64,000 nucleotides of DNA from assembly GCA_026192395.1 (NCBI GenBank), contig WACF01000001.1:2230309-2294308 (forward strand), in the 5' to 3' direction. Shown here piece after piece: positions 46,109 through 57,709 of the stretch. The notes under the pieces were generated by a model. That model was not told the origin of the DNA, did not search any database, and worked only from the letters and a program-made list of their open reading frames with translations. Numbering within the stretch: the stretch's first letter is position 1; each line of letters opens with the position of its first letter. Made by a program: the position numbers and the translations under genes. The stretch is from Proteobacteria bacterium 005FR1 (GTDB lineage Bacteria; Pseudomonadota; Gammaproteobacteria; Pseudomonadales; Cellvibrionaceae).

Positions 46109-47503
46109 TTACCCCTGCGGCTGGTTTGCCAGCGCTTCCACCAGCCGCGAATGTACGCCGCCAAAAGCACCGTTACTCATGATCACCACCCTTGTGCCTG
46201 GCTCGGCCGCATTGAGGGTTTTCTGAATGAGCGCCTCCAGATCCGATACCACTTCCGCGGGGACCGGACTCTCGGCCACCACCTCGTCCAGCGACCAGTC
46301 CATATTCGGCGGTTGATACCAGAACACCTGATCCGCGTCGGCGCAGGCGGTCGCAAGGCTCGACCGATGGGTTCCCAGGCGCATGGTGTTCGAGCGAGGT
46401 TCGATCAGCGCGATGATCTTGCCCCGCCCCACTCGGGCCCGCAATCCTTCCAGTGTGGTTTTGATCGCGGTCGGGTGATGGGCAAAGTCGTCGTACACGG
46501 AAACGCCGCGATGTTCACCGAGGAACTCCATCCGCCGCTTCACACCTTTGAATTGTCCCAGCGCCGCGATGGCATCCGCCGGCTTTACACCCACGTTGCG
46601 GGCGGCGGCAATCGCCGCGAGTCCGTTCAGAACATTGTGAGTACCGCTCTGCTGCCACTCGACGATTCCGGCACTCTGGCCATCAAACAGCACTTCGAAG
46701 CGCGAGCCGTCCGCCACCAGCAGTCTGGCTCGCCAGCTGGCTGCACTCGCTTCGATGTCGTTGTCTTCCGTAAGAGCGATCGATTGCGTGGGTGTCCAGC
46801 AGCCTTTGGCGATGACCTCGTCGATGCTTTCGACCCCCAGCGGATGCACCACCAGGCCATTGCCGGGCACGATCCGCAACAGGTGGTGAAATTGCCGCTG
46901 GATGGCCGCAAGGTCCGGGAAGATGTCCGCGTGATCGTATTCCAGATTGTTGATGATCAAGGTGCGCGGAGCGTAGTTGACGAACTTCGAGCGCTTGTCG
47001 AAGAATGCGGTATCGTATTCATCCGCCTCGACCACAAAGAACGGTGAATCTGCGCTCAGGCGAGCCGACTCCCTGAAATTGCCGGGGACGCCACCGATCA
47101 GATAACCGGGCTGCATTCCAGCGTATTCGAGGATCCAGGCGAGCATGCTGCTCGTGGTGGTCTTGCCGTGAGTGCCGGCCACCGCCAGCACCCACTTGCC
47201 CGGCAGCACGTGGTCGTGCAGCCACTGCGGACCGGAGACGTAAGGAATGCCCTTGTTCAGAACCGCTTCCACCGCCGGATTGCCCCGGCTCATGGCGTTG
47301 CCCACTACCACCAGGTCGGGCGCCGGGTCCAGCTGTTCGGGGCCATAGCCTTCGATTATCTCGATGCCGGCCGCTTCCAATTGTGTGCTCATCGGCGGAT
47401 ACACGTGGGCGTCGGAACCGGTAACCCGGTGTCCCTGCGCCTTGGCCAGTTGCGCCAGACTGCCCATGAACGTGCCGCAAATGCCCAGGATGTGAATGTG
47501 CAT
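46109..47503 (-). CDS. mpl: Murein peptide ligase Mpl
   Basis: Mpl recycles cell-wall tripeptide by ligating L-Ala-D-Glu-meso-DAP to UDP-MurNAc. The 464-residue protein starts [21 protein letters not shown], as in E. coli Mpl; the open frame extends 48 codons further upstream, but that part is not conserved. The Mur-ligase ATP site [16 protein letters not shown] and the later [16 protein letters not shown] motif are clear. It is divergent from pfp and probably forms an operon with ubiX. Confidence 0.96.
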   Translation of the reverse strand: MHIHILGICGTFMGSLAQLAKAQGHRVTGSDAHVYPPMSTQLEAAGIEIIEGYGPEQLDPAPDLVVVGNAMSRGNPAVEAVLNKGIPYVSGPQWLHDHVLPGKWVLAVAGTHGKTTTSSMLAWILEYAGMQPGYLIGGVPGNFRESARLSADSPFFVVEADEYDTAFFDKRSKFVNYAPRTLIINNLEYDHADIFPDLAAIQRQFHHLLRIVPGNGLVVHPLGVESIDEVIAKGCWTPTQSIALTEDNDIEASAASWRARLLVADGSRFEVLFDGQSAGIVEWQQSGTHNVLNGLAAIAAARNVGVKPADAIAALGQFKGVKRRMEFLGEHRGVSVYDDFAHHPTAIKTTLEGLRARVGRGKIIALIEPRSNTMRLGTHRSSLATACADADQVFWYQPPNMDWSLDEVVAESPVPAEVVSDLEALIQKTLNAAEPGTRVVIMSNGAFGGVHSRLVEALANQPQG

Positions 47504-47638
47504 GATCGGATTCTTCAAACGACGTGAAAGCCCACAGCTTAGCACGAGAAGCCAAGGCGGGCTGCGAACCGACTGCGCAAATAACCACCAGAGAAGGCCT
47601 CTTTTTATTGCAGTGATGCGCGGCCGGAATTTTGCTGC

Positions 47639-47670
47639 AATTACCATGTCATCAGTAATTTAGCTATGAT
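47639..47670 (+). promoter_or_regulatory. Likely pfp promoter with overlapping inverted repeat
   Basis: TTACCA at 47641-47646 and TATGAT at 47665-47670 form a sigma-70-like promoter with an 18-base spacer, about 67 bases before the pfp start. AATTAC at 47639-47644 and GTAATT at 47655-47660 are an inverted repeat overlapping the -35 box, a possible operator. Confidence 0.55.
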
Positions 47671-47736
47671 ACGCAGCCCCACGTCCCGCGCAGCCTAATA
47701 ATCGATCAGCCGATTCCAACATCAACAGGAGTTCCG

Positions 47737-49005
47737 ATGGCCAAAGCCAATGCGTTCTATGCACAGTCCGGAGGTGTAACCGCCGTCATCAATGCCAGCG
47801 CCTGCGGCGTGATCGCGACTGCCCGCGAGTACAAGCAACAGATCGGGAAGGTCTATGCCGGCAATAACGGCATTATCGGCGCATTGCGCGAAGAGCTGAT
47901 CGATACCAGCAAGGAATCGACAAAAACCATCGCCGCTCTCAAGCACACTCCTTCTGGCGCCTTTGGCTCCTGCCGTTACAAGCTCAAAAGCATCGAAGAA
48001 AATCGCGCGGAATACGAGCGGCTGATCGAAGTCTTCAAGGCGCATAACATTCGCTATTTCTTTTACAACGGTGGCGGCGATTCGGCGGATACCTGTCTGA
48101 AGATTTCCCAGCTTTCTCAGCACATGGACTACCCGCTGCAAGCCATCCACATTCCCAAGACCGTCGATAACGATCTGCCCATTACCGATACCTGCCCCGG
48201 CTTCGGCTCCGTTGCGAAGTACGTAGCGGTTTCCATCCGCGAAGCGGGTCTGGATGTGGCTTCCATGTGCGAGACTTCGACCAAGGTATTCGTGATGGAA
48301 GTGATGGGCCGCCACGCCGGCTGGATTGCCGCCGCAGGGGGTCTGGCGGCGCAGGATAAAGGCGATGCCCCGCATATCATCCTGTTCCCGGAAGTAGCCT
48401 TCGATCGCAAAGCCTTCCTGAAGAAAGTGGACGAGTGCGTGAAGAAATACGGCTATTGCGCGGTGGTAGCCTCTGAAGGCTGTCAGGACAAGGACGGCAA
48501 CTTCCTCGCCGACGCCGGCACCAAAGACGCTTTCGGCCACACCCAGCTGGGCGGGGTGGCGCCGACTCTTGCCAACATGATCAAGGATGAACTGGGCTAC
48601 AAGTATCATTGGGCCGTAGCCGACTACCTGCAGCGCGCAGCCCGGCACATTGCCTCGGCCACCGATGTGGAACAGGCCTACGCCGTGGGCAAGGCGGGCG
48701 TACAGATGGCACTGTCCGGCAAGAACGCGGTCATGCCGGCGATCATTCGCACCTCCGGCGCCGGCAAGCGCTACAAGTGGAAAATCGAAGAGGCGCCGCT
48801 CAACCGCGTCGCCAACGTGGAAAAGAAAATGCCGCGCAACTTCATCACGCGCGACGGCTTCGGTATTACCGAGTCCTGCCGGGATTATCTTGCGCCCCTG
48901 ATTGAGGGCGAGAGCTACCCGCCCTACAAAAATGGCGTGCCTGTCTATGCCAAGCTGAAGAAAGTCATGGTGCCGAAAAAATTGAAAACCACCTTCAAGG
49001 TCTGA
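47737..49005 (+). CDS. pfp: Pyrophosphate-dependent 6-phosphofructokinase
   Basis: This 422-residue enzyme converts fructose-6-phosphate and fructose-1,6-bisphosphate into each other using pyrophosphate. Two residues decide donor choice: the motif is GGGDS with Asp115, where ATP enzymes have Gly, and PKTVDNDLP with Lys141, where ATP enzymes have Gly. Both point to PPi. The catalytic TVDND and the substrate loop EVMGRHAGWIA are intact. A good AGGAG site precedes the ATG by six bases. The membrane pyrophosphatase gene lies 4 kb away. A reversible, ATP-sparing glycolytic step is the expected role. Confidence 0.94.
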   Translation: MAKANAFYAQSGGVTAVINASACGVIATAREYKQQIGKVYAGNNGIIGALREELIDTSKESTKTIAALKHTPSGAFGSCRYKLKSIEENRAEYERLIEVFKAHNIRYFFYNGGGDSADTCLKISQLSQHMDYPLQAIHIPKTVDNDLPITDTCPGFGSVAKYVAVSIREAGLDVASMCETSTKVFVMEVMGRHAGWIAAAGGLAAQDKGDAPHIILFPEVAFDRKAFLKKVDECVKKYGYCAVVASEGCQDKDGNFLADAGTKDAFGHTQLGGVAPTLANMIKDELGYKYHWAVADYLQRAARHIASATDVEQAYAVGKAGVQMALSGKNAVMPAIIRTSGAGKRYKWKIEEAPLNRVANVEKKMPRNFITRDGFGITESCRDYLAPLIEGESYPPYKNGVPVYAKLKKVMVPKKLKTTFKV

Positions 49006-49013
49006 TTCGGCAG

Positions 49014-49490
49014 GTGCAGGAAGATCTGGTCATTACGCCGGTGGACCCGCACCGGCGCGACGTAGCCGAACTGATCGCTCAGGCGGACGCGTATTTGCTT
49101 GAGCGCTACCCTCCCGAACTGTGCTTCCTCGAAAGCCCCGACGATCTGACAGCCTCTCAAGCCATCCTGCTCGGCGCGACCATCGATGACGAGCTGGTCG
49201 GCATGGTGGCCATCAAGATCCAGTCTGAGGAGAGCGAGCGTTTCGGCGAGGTAAAGCGCCTGTTCGTGACCGAAAAGGCGCGAGGCAAAAATCTCGGCCG
49301 GCGCCTCATGCAGGCACTGGAATCGCACCTGCTCCACAAGGGTATCGATCTGGTTCGGCTCGAGACGGGAACCGAGCAGCCGGAAGCGGTGGGCCTGTAC
49401 AAACGCCTTGGCTATGAGATCCGCGGTCCCTTCGGCAAGTACAGCGAGAATGAGATGAGCATTTTCATGGAGCGCCGCCTTCGTAATTGA
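49014..49490 (+). CDS. GNAT-family N-acetyltransferase
   Basis: A 158-residue acetyltransferase. The acetyl-CoA-binding motif appears as VKRLFVTEKARGKNLGRRLMQALESHL, followed by VRLETGTEQPEAVGLYKRLGYEIRGPFGKY, a pattern common among small-molecule and amino-acid acetyltransferases. The start is GTG, eight bases after pfp, so the genes are probably co-transcribed. The substrate is unknown. Confidence 0.9.
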   Translation: MQEDLVITPVDPHRRDVAELIAQADAYLLERYPPELCFLESPDDLTASQAILLGATIDDELVGMVAIKIQSEESERFGEVKRLFVTEKARGKNLGRRLMQALESHLLHKGIDLVRLETGTEQPEAVGLYKRLGYEIRGPFGKYSENEMSIFMERRLRN

Positions 49491-49496
49491 GCGGTT

Positions 49497-50138
49497 ATGC
49501 TGCATGCGCCGCTTTTTTTTATCCCCGCCCTTGCTAAGCTAGCGCAATCTCGCTCACACCTGTGTTCTGCTATGCCCTTCGCTTCACCCGGCGCACTGTA
49601 CTTTTCGCTTTGGCTGGCCAGCACGGTCGTGCTTGGCGTGGTTTCGCGGCGCTCGCTACGCAATCCTCGTTGCCACGGCTTCTACCGGTTCTTTGCCTTC
49701 TCCGCCAGCGCCGCCGTGGTGATTCCCAATCTGGAGCACTGGCATGACCGGATGTGGGCACCCCACCAACTGCTTTCATGGCTGCTGCTGTTTTCCGCCT
49801 TGGGCCTGCTCGTTCCGGCGCTATATCTGTTGAAGACCAGAGGCGGTGAACGCGAAGCGAAACCCGCCGAGCACTTTGCCTTCGAAAATACCGCCAAGCT
49901 GATCGAGACTGGAGTGTTTCGCTGGGTTCGCCACCCCATGTACAGCGCGCTGATGCTGTTTACCTGGGGCGTTTGGCTTAAAAACGTCAGTCTGCCGGGC
50001 TTGGCACTGTGCGCAGCTACCACAACTTTCCTGTGGCTTACGGCCAGAGTGGAAGAGCAGGAGAATCAACGATTTTTCGGCGATGCCTATGCTGAGTACA
50101 GCAAGCAGACCAAGGCGTTTATTCCACTTCTGTTCTGA
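49497..50138 (+). CDS. Membrane methyltransferase of the isoprenylcysteine/phospholipid type
   Basis: A 213-residue membrane protein with about five helices and the C-terminal signature VRHPMYSALMLFTWGVW, then ARVEEQENQRFFGDAYAEYSKQTKAFIP, as in the ICMT/PEMT/NnrU-like methyltransferases. These use S-adenosylmethionine on lipids or small molecules at the membrane. The ATG at 49497 is used, six bases after the GNAT gene; a second ATG at 49572 would still keep all the helices. The substrate is unknown. Confidence 0.85.
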   Translation: MLHAPLFFIPALAKLAQSRSHLCSAMPFASPGALYFSLWLASTVVLGVVSRRSLRNPRCHGFYRFFAFSASAAVVIPNLEHWHDRMWAPHQLLSWLLLFSALGLLVPALYLLKTRGGEREAKPAEHFAFENTAKLIETGVFRWVRHPMYSALMLFTWGVWLKNVSLPGLALCAATTTFLWLTARVEEQENQRFFGDAYAEYSKQTKAFIPLLF

Positions 50139-50224
50139 TCATCTGTTCTGATTCCGCCGGGTCTGAACCATTGTTCGTGACATAGATCTCAGACCTGTTT
50201 AACCAACTGTAATGAGGAGGAGCC

Positions 50225-50860
50225 ATGCTCAACATGCGGCTCATTGGCCTGGTGCTTTTTGCGATTGTGCTGAGCGCCTGTGCCCGCAACTCACCTGAGT
50301 CGGTGGCGGAACGCTACTGGCAAGCCGTGCTGGCCGACGATCAGCAAACGATTCAGAGCGTGATCAGCGACCGAGGCGACCCGAATCTGAGCAAAGTCAT
50401 TCAGCCGGGCCCCGGCAGCAAAGTCACGGTAGAGCGCGCCGAGCGCGAAGCGCCCGCAGGTCCCGACCAGACGGACGCGACCAGCCCCGGCGGCATCGCC
50501 GAAGTCCCCACCACCATTTACTGGGTGGATGAGGATGGCAAGACCAGCACATTCCAGACGGAGACCGTCCTCGTGTTCGAGGGCGATACCTGGAAGGTCG
50601 ACCCGGATCGCACCCGCGAGCGCTTTTTCGACAGCGTGTATCGCTCGGCGCTGACTGGGCTCGAAGCCGCTCTCGAGGAAGGCGCGAAAGCTTTCCGGGA
50701 GCTTGGCAACACCGTCAGCGAAACCATGGCCCGCGAACTCTCCGCCGCCAGTGAGGAACTGCAGAAACAGTCCAAAGAAGCCAATGAAGAGCTTCAGCGG
50801 TTTCTGGAAAGCCTTGATGAAGAACTGCAGAAGGAATTGGAGAAGCGTCAGGCGCAATAA
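50225..50860 (+). CDS. Lipoprotein with a charged helical tail, unknown function
   Basis: A 211-residue lipoprotein. The signal sequence ends in the lipobox LSAC with Cys19. The next 120 residues resemble a small NTF2-like domain (SVAERYWQAVLADDQQTIQSVI at the start, WKVDPDRTRERF at the end), and the last 70 residues are a strongly charged helix rich in Glu, Gln and Lys, likely a coiled coil. A strong AGGAGG site precedes the ATG. I do not recognise a named family. Confidence 0.82.
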   Translation: MLNMRLIGLVLFAIVLSACARNSPESVAERYWQAVLADDQQTIQSVISDRGDPNLSKVIQPGPGSKVTVERAEREAPAGPDQTDATSPGGIAEVPTTIYWVDEDGKTSTFQTETVLVFEGDTWKVDPDRTRERFFDSVYRSALTGLEAALEEGAKAFRELGNTVSETMARELSAASEELQKQSKEANEELQRFLESLDEELQKELEKRQAQ

Positions 50861-50861
50861 C

Positions 50862-50925
50862 AATCGCGAGTCTCTAGTCGCGAGTAGCAAAGTTGTTTTG
50901 CGAATCCGTCGACCGGCTAGAGACT
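50862..50925. repeat. Inverted repeat between convergent genes
   Basis: AGTCTCTAG at 50869-50877 and CTAGAGACT at 50917-50925 are a perfect nine-base inverted repeat; a smaller GCAAA/TTTGC hairpin sits in the loop. TCGCGAG is repeated at each side of the left arm. It lies between the lipoprotein gene and msrA, which run towards each other, and may serve as a two-way terminator. Confidence 0.55.
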
Positions 50926-51519
50926 TTTGCCCGCTCTATCCCCCCAAACCGCCTTGAGCCGCGCGTCTCGGCCGCAACCCGAGCGGTAGAAGTTGTACCG
51001 CAGGGGATTCTTGTCGTAGTAATTCTGGTGATACTCCTCGGCCGGATAGAAGGCGTTGAGGGGTTTGACGAAGGTTTTCACCGACTGATCGAAGCCTGTT
51101 TCCACTTTTTCTTTGCTCGCCTCAGCCAGACGCTTTTGCTCCTCATCCTGGTAGAAAATGCCGCTCAGATACTGGCTGCCTTCGTCGCAAAATTGGCCCT
51201 GATCATCGAGTGGATCTACGTTCACCCAGAAGACATCTAACAGGTCCTGATAGGAAACCTTTTCATCGTCATAGGTGACCTGAACCACCTCCTGGTGACC
51301 GGTCCTGCCAGAGCTCACCTGCTCATAAGTGGGGTTTTTCAGCTCCCCGCCGGCGTAGCCGGACACGGTGGAAATCACGCCCTCGAGCTTGTCGTAGGGC
51401 GGCTCCATGCACCAGAAGCAGCCGCCGGCGAAGGTGGCTTTCTTCACCTCGGCGAATGCCGGAATGGCAAAGCTGAGGAAGATAAACGCCAGGCTCTGTT
51501 GGAGAATTCGTAACATCAT
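50917..51519 (-). CDS. msrA: Peptide methionine sulfoxide reductase, exported
   Basis: MsrA reduces methionine-S-sulfoxide in proteins. The 200-residue protein has the catalytic GGCFWC (Cys34) and the family segments GYAGGELKNPTYEQVSSGRTGHQEVVQVTYD, FWVNVDPLDDQGQFCDEGSQYLSGIFY and the C-terminal Cys in YRSGCGRDARLKAVWG that resolves the disulfide. A signal peptide (IFLSFAIPAFA) precedes it, so it works in the periplasm, where an electron donor is needed and not encoded here. Length after cleavage is normal. Confidence 0.95.
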   Translation of the reverse strand: MMLRILQQSLAFIFLSFAIPAFAEVKKATFAGGCFWCMEPPYDKLEGVISTVSGYAGGELKNPTYEQVSSGRTGHQEVVQVTYDDEKVSYQDLLDVFWVNVDPLDDQGQFCDEGSQYLSGIFYQDEEQKRLAEASKEKVETGFDQSVKTFVKPLNAFYPAEEYHQNYYDKNPLRYNFYRSGCGRDARLKAVWGDRAGKSL

Positions 51520-51593
51520 GGCCTCTCCCGGTTGGGGACATTACTCAGGAGACTGAAACGGGCGTGGCCAGTTCCAGGCGCTTTTCAGCAGGA

Positions 51594-51630
51594 ATAAAAA
51601 AACCCGCCGGGTCATTTCCCGGCGGGTTTT
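51594..51630 (-). terminator. Strong intrinsic terminator of hppA
   Basis: A thirteen-base stem (AAAACCCGCCGGG at 51599-51611 and CCCGGCGGGTTTT at 51618-51630) with a six-base loop. On the minus strand it is followed by a run of T. It lies right after the hppA stop codon. Confidence 0.9.
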
Positions 51631-51651
51631 CAGTTCCGAGCTCGGCGAAAC

Positions 51652-53667
51652 TCAACCCAGCAGGGGCGCAATCACCAGGCTCACAATGGCCATCACATTG
51701 ATGAGAATGTTCATGGACGGGCCGGAGGTATCCTTGAAGGGATCACCCACCGTGTCGCCGACCACTGCGGCCTTGTGCACGTCCGAACCCTTGCCGCCGA
51801 AATTGCCCTTCTCCACGTACTTCTTGGCGTTGTCCCAGGCACCACCGGCATTGGCCATCATCAGCGCGAGCAACACGCAGCTCACCAGCGCTCCGGCCAG
51901 CATACCGCCCAAAGCCGCCGGACTGATCAGGAAGCCGACCACCACCGGTGCGGCGACCGCCAGAACGCCAGGCGCGATCATCCGCCGCAAGGCTGCCCGG
52001 GTGGAAATGTCCACGCAGCGGGCGCTGTCCGGCTTGGCAGTGCCCTCCATCAGGCCCGGAATCTCATGAAACTGCCGGCGGATTTCCTTGATCATGTCGA
52101 AGGCTGCATCTCCAACCGCCCGCATAGTCAGCGCGCTGACCAGGAAGGGGAAGATGCCGCCGAGGAACATGCCCATCAACACCAGCGGATTGCTGACATC
52201 GAGGGCAAAGCCCTCGACATTCTCTTCCACAATCTCGATGTAGGCCGCAATGATTGCCAACGCCGCCAGACCCGCCGCACCGATGGCGAAGCCTTTGCCA
52301 ATGGCGGCAGTGGTGTTGCCCACTTCGTCGAGACCGTCGGTAATACTGCGGGTTTGCGGGCCCAGTTCGGCCATTTCGGCAATACCCCCGGCGTTATCCG
52401 CCACCGGGCCGTAGGCATCGATGGCCATCGTGATGCCGACGGTGGACAGCATGCCGACAGCGGCGATACCGACCCCGTAGACACCGGCGCCCTCGGGTAG
52501 GAGGACGCTGGTGCTGAAGATAATGCCGGCGATGACCAGAACCGGAACCACTACCGACTCCATGCCCGTTGCCAGACCGCCGATCATCACCGTGGCCGGA
52601 CCGGTTTCACCATCGGCCGCCAGCTTGCGAACGGGCGGCCCGCCGGTGTAGTACTCGGTCACAAGACCGATGGCAATGCCGCCCACCGCCCCGGTAACCA
52701 CACACCACCAGACGTTGGGATGAATGCCCAGGTAGGCCAGCAGCAGGTAAGCGGCAATGACGAACAATACCGCCGCGCCGATAGTCCCGAAGCGGAGTGC
52801 CACGTCCGGCGCCCTTCCCGACATGGTGCGCACCAGCAGAATGCCGAGAATGGAGCAGATAAGACCCACAGAAGCGAGCGCCAGGGGGGCGAACATCAGC
52901 TGCTCCCGCTCGCCACTGAGCGTGGATACGGCAGCGATGCTCATGGTTGAGGCGATGGCGATGGTGGCAATCATCGAACCGCAGTAGGACTCGAAAATGT
53001 CCGAGCCCATGCCGGCCACATCGCCGACGTTGTCACCGACGTTGTCGGCAATCACGCCCGGGTTTCTTGGATCGTCCTCGGGAATACCCGCTTCCACCTT
53101 GCCCACCAGGTCGGCGCCGACGTCAGCACTCTTGGTGTAGATGCCGCCACCCACACGACTGAACAGCGCCACTACCGATGCGCCCATCCCAAAGCCATGA
53201 ATGGCTTCTGAGTGCTCGGCCCCGTAGAAGTAATAGAGGAGCCCCAAACCCAGCAGTCCCATGGAGGCAACTACCAGACCCATGATCGAGCCGCCGAAGA
53301 AGGCGACGCTGAGCGCCTGGGCGGCACCCTGGGTATTGGCAGCCATGGTAGTGCGGACATTTGCCTGAGTAGCCGTGTACATCCCGATGTAACCGGCTGT
53401 GGCGGAGCAGAGTGCGCCCACGACAAAAGCCACCGGCGTACGCCAGCTCTGGAACCCGATAAACAGAAGGACCACAACAATTGCGGCGAAGATCGCAAGG
53501 ATGGAGTACTCGCGGCGCATAAACACCATTGCGCCCTGGTGGATGGCCCCGGCAATTTCGGCGACCAGTCCTTCGCCGGCGGGGTACTTTTTGACAACCT
53601 GATAAACGATGAAAGCTGCAATCAGGCCCACGACGCCCAGCGCCGGTGGCAACAGCGATTGATCCAT
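51652..53667 (-). CDS. hppA: Membrane-bound ion-pumping pyrophosphatase
   Basis: A 671-residue pyrophosphatase with about 16 helices that couples PPi hydrolysis to ion pumping out of the cytoplasm. The catalytic core shows [42 protein letters not shown] and [17 protein letters not shown]. The motif GNTTAA has Ala where potassium-independent enzymes have Lys, so potassium dependence is expected; sequence alone does not settle sodium versus proton transport. A good GAGGAG site precedes the ATG, and a strong terminator follows the stop. It conserves the energy of PPi, which the PPi-dependent Pfp also uses. Confidence 0.95.
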   Translation of the reverse strand: MDQSLLPPALGVVGLIAAFIVYQVVKKYPAGEGLVAEIAGAIHQGAMVFMRREYSILAIFAAIVVVLLFIGFQSWRTPVAFVVGALCSATAGYIGMYTATQANVRTTMAANTQGAAQALSVAFFGGSIMGLVVASMGLLGLGLLYYFYGAEHSEAIHGFGMGASVVALFSRVGGGIYTKSADVGADLVGKVEAGIPEDDPRNPGVIADNVGDNVGDVAGMGSDIFESYCGSMIATIAIASTMSIAAVSTLSGEREQLMFAPLALASVGLICSILGILLVRTMSGRAPDVALRFGTIGAAVLFVIAAYLLLAYLGIHPNVWWCVVTGAVGGIAIGLVTEYYTGGPPVRKLAADGETGPATVMIGGLATGMESVVVPVLVIAGIIFSTSVLLPEGAGVYGVGIAAVGMLSTVGITMAIDAYGPVADNAGGIAEMAELGPQTRSITDGLDEVGNTTAAIGKGFAIGAAGLAALAIIAAYIEIVEENVEGFALDVSNPLVLMGMFLGGIFPFLVSALTMRAVGDAAFDMIKEIRRQFHEIPGLMEGTAKPDSARCVDISTRAALRRMIAPGVLAVAAPVVVGFLISPAALGGMLAGALVSCVLLALMMANAGGAWDNAKKYVEKGNFGGKGSDVHKAAVVGDTVGDPFKDTSGPSMNILINVMAIVSLVIAPLLG

Positions 53668-54373
53668 AATTACTCCTCAAGACTTCAGTTAATTATTGTC
53701 GAACCTGGTATTGGGAGTCCTGAAAGCGCGATCTCTACAAGCCGCGAGACTGCTTAACACGCGCTGTCGTGCCTGATTCAGGAGACCTGTCGAAAAAAAC
53801 CGCCCCGGGCACTTGCGAACCTCGAAGGTTTTTCTGTTTCAGGAGTTCTTCTCAAGCAAAACCGCCGGCCAGAAAAGGCAGGCTGATCCGATTCTATGCG
53901 ACTCAAGCTCAACGGCAAACCCCCACGGGTGGCGCGGAATCGCTGCCGGGCCTGAATGCTGGAGCGCAACCTGGACATTCAGCCACCCACTTGAACAATA
54001 ATTGAACTATTGTGACCGAATCAGGGTCTTGGCATCCCGAACACTGACGAAGCTGCCGTCCAAAACGAGATCTGTTAGGTGATTCACAGACATGGCCGAA
54101 GAAATGTTGTCGGTCCACTTGCGGATTTCCCTGGCGCAGACTTTACTCATCCGAGCACAGCAGACACAGTCGCGGGGAAAAGAGCGTGAAACATGTCCTC
54201 GGAAAAACCGGCTGCAACGCTACCAAGGGGGGATGAGAAGAGGCGATGAGAGAAGGCGGGTGCTGGCGCTAAGCCCTTGAATTTGTGGAACCTGCCTCCA
54301 TATATACGCTATACTTTCTTGTTACCTTTTCCACCTCTCACTTACCCCAGCTATTTAGGTCATTAATACTCGA
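53668..54373. other. Divergent hppA/rpoD region
   Basis: These 706 bases lie between hppA (leftward) and rpoD (rightward). ACAATA/TATTGT form an inverted repeat at 53995-54013. The rpoD promoter is seen at 54276-54304; a plain hppA promoter could not be picked out. The open frames here have no familiar motif, and the usual neighbour dnaG is absent. Confidence 0.5.
54276..54304 (+). promoter_or_regulatory. Sigma-32-like promoter of rpoD
   Basis: CTTGAAT at 54276-54282 and CCTCCATATA at 54295-54304 match the heat-shock consensus (CTTGAA and CCCCATNT) with a typical spacing. E. coli rpoD also has a heat-shock promoter. It lies 70 bases before the start codon. A TATACT box a few bases further on may serve the housekeeping sigma factor. 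Confidence 0.55.
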
Positions 54374-56236
<1,863 letters not shown>

Positions 56237-56360
56237 CTTGAGATGATCGCCGGGGATGGCGGAAATGACGGTTACCGCAGAGAACGAGTACCGGCCGTGA
56301 AACGTGAGACGGCATGCTGAAGCTGTCAAGCGACCCGCAACTCGACTCACCCACTCCCCC

Positions 56361-56380
56361 ATTCCGGCAAAGGCCGGAAT
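56361..56380. repeat. Short palindromic repeat, copy 1
   Basis: ATTCCGGC and GCCGGAAT form an eight-base stem. A near copy occurs at 58845-58862 (TTCCGGC and GCCGGAA), both preceded by a CA. It resembles the common intergenic CATTCCGGC-type repeats of Proteobacteria. Confidence 0.6.
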
Positions 56381-56384
56381 CCAC

Positions 56385-56413
56385 AAAGGGCCGCTCTGCG
56401 GCCCTTTGTTTTT
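56385..56413 (+). terminator. Terminator of rpoD
   Basis: A perfect ten-base stem (AAAGGGCCGC and GCGGCCCTTT, three-base loop TCT) followed by GTTTTTG. It lies about 150 bases after the rpoD stop codon. Confidence 0.85.
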
Positions 56414-56545
56414 GCAGCTCCACAAGCCGCCTCCCGACTCCCCTCAGACCCGACTTGTATAACTCCCTTCCTCCATTCCGTTACAATCCCCCGGAACGTT
56501 TGTTTCCCCCCAAACACGCTAACCGACAAACAAGAGGGCAGGACA

Positions 56546-57511
56546 ATGGCAGCTTTCGACGACAACAGCTTCACCATCGGTCGCACGCCGCTGGTCAGAC
56601 TCAATCGCATTACCGACGGCAAGGTCTTCGCCAAGCTTGAAAGCCGAAACCCGGCCATGTCCGTCAAATGTCGAATCGGGGCGAACATGATCTGGGAGGG
56701 CGAGAAAAGCGGTGCGCTAAAGAAAGGCATGCACATCATCGAGCCCACCAGCGGCAACACCGGTATTGCGCTGGCCTTTGTGGCCGCGTCCCGCGGTTAC
56801 CCCATTACCCTCACCATGCCCGCCAGCATGAGCCTTGAACGTCGTAAGCTGATGAAGGCACTGGGGGCCAACATCGTCCTGACTGAAGGTCCGAAGGGTA
56901 TGCCTGGCGCGATCGCCAAGGCGAAAGAGATTCTCGAAAGCGAGCCGGACACGTACTGGATGCCCGGACAATTTGAGAATCCAGCCAATCCGCAAATCCA
57001 CGAAGACACCACCGGTCCGGAAATCTGGGAAGACACCGCCGGCGGCATCGACGTGCTGGTCTGCGGTGTCGGCACCGGCGGCACTATCACCGGGGTATCC
57101 CGCTACATCAAGAAAACCATGCGCCGGGAGATCACCAGTGTCGCGGTAGAGCCGAGCTCATCGACCATGATTGCCGCCGCCAAGTTCGGCGGCGAGCCCA
57201 GCCACGGTCCGCATAAGATCCAGGGCATCGGCGCGGGCTTCGTTCCGAGAAACCTGGATCTCTCAATGGTTGACCAGGTTGAGCAGGTGAGCAACGAAGA
57301 CGCGATGGAATGGGCGCACCGCCTGATGCGCGAAGAAGGCATTCTCGCCGGCATCTCCTGCGGCGCGGCCATGGCGGTGGCCGATCGGGTCAGCAAGCAG
57401 CCGCAACACAAGGGCAAAACGATTGTGGTGGTGCTTCCCGATTCCGGCGAGCGTTACCTGAGCTCGCCTCTGTTCGAAGGACAATTTTCCGACGCCGAAA
57501 ACGTTCAGTAA
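56546..57511 (+). CDS. cysK: Cysteine synthase A
   Basis: CysK makes cysteine from O-acetylserine and sulfide with PLP. The 321-residue protein matches E. coli CysK nearly end to end: [15 protein letters not shown], the PLP-lysine in [10 protein letters not shown] (Lys41), [14 protein letters not shown] for substrate binding, and [34 protein letters not shown]. The C-terminal part ends in SSPLFEGQF. The CysM type is less likely because of the high identity to CysK. A good GGCAGGA site precedes the ATG. Confidence 0.96.
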   Translation: MAAFDDNSFTIGRTPLVRLNRITDGKVFAKLESRNPAMSVKCRIGANMIWEGEKSGALKKGMHIIEPTSGNTGIALAFVAASRGYPITLTMPASMSLERRKLMKALGANIVLTEGPKGMPGAIAKAKEILESEPDTYWMPGQFENPANPQIHEDTTGPEIWEDTAGGIDVLVCGVGTGGTITGVSRYIKKTMRREITSVAVEPSSSTMIAAAKFGGEPSHGPHKIQGIGAGFVPRNLDLSMVDQVEQVSNEDAMEWAHRLMREEGILAGISCGAAMAVADRVSKQPQHKGKTIVVVLPDSGERYLSSPLFEGQFSDAENVQ

Positions 57512-57531
57512 CACCGAGCAAGCAAAGCAAG

Positions 57532-57565
57532 GCCTCGGCAGAGCAATCCTGCCGGGGCTTTTTTT
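57532..57565 (+). terminator. Terminator of cysK
   Basis: GCCTCGGCAG and CTGCCGGGGC form a ten-base stem with one GU pair around a short loop, followed by seven T. It lies 20 bases after the cysK stop codon. Confidence 0.88.
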
Positions 57566-57709
57566 GTGGCCACTGTCGTGGATGTTTGCTTTTGAACGGC
57601 ATTTTGTGAAGTTGGCTCTGCGGTTGCTTGCGACACCCCAAGGAATTCGATGGCAAGGCCCTGGCGGTGTGGATGGCGGGGCTGACGGAGCAAAGAGGGC
57701 AATCGACTC

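Larger units (their letters stand above)
56237..56545. other. rpoD-cysK intergenic region
   Basis: The 309 bases between rpoD and cysK hold an ATTCCGGC repeat (56361-56380), the rpoD terminator (56385-56413) and, further on, the cysK promoter region. No gene is recognised. Confidence 0.6.

Noticed and set aside
56546-57511. Cysteine synthase B (cysM)
   Set aside because: The sequence matches CysK along its whole length; length and motifs are those of CysK.
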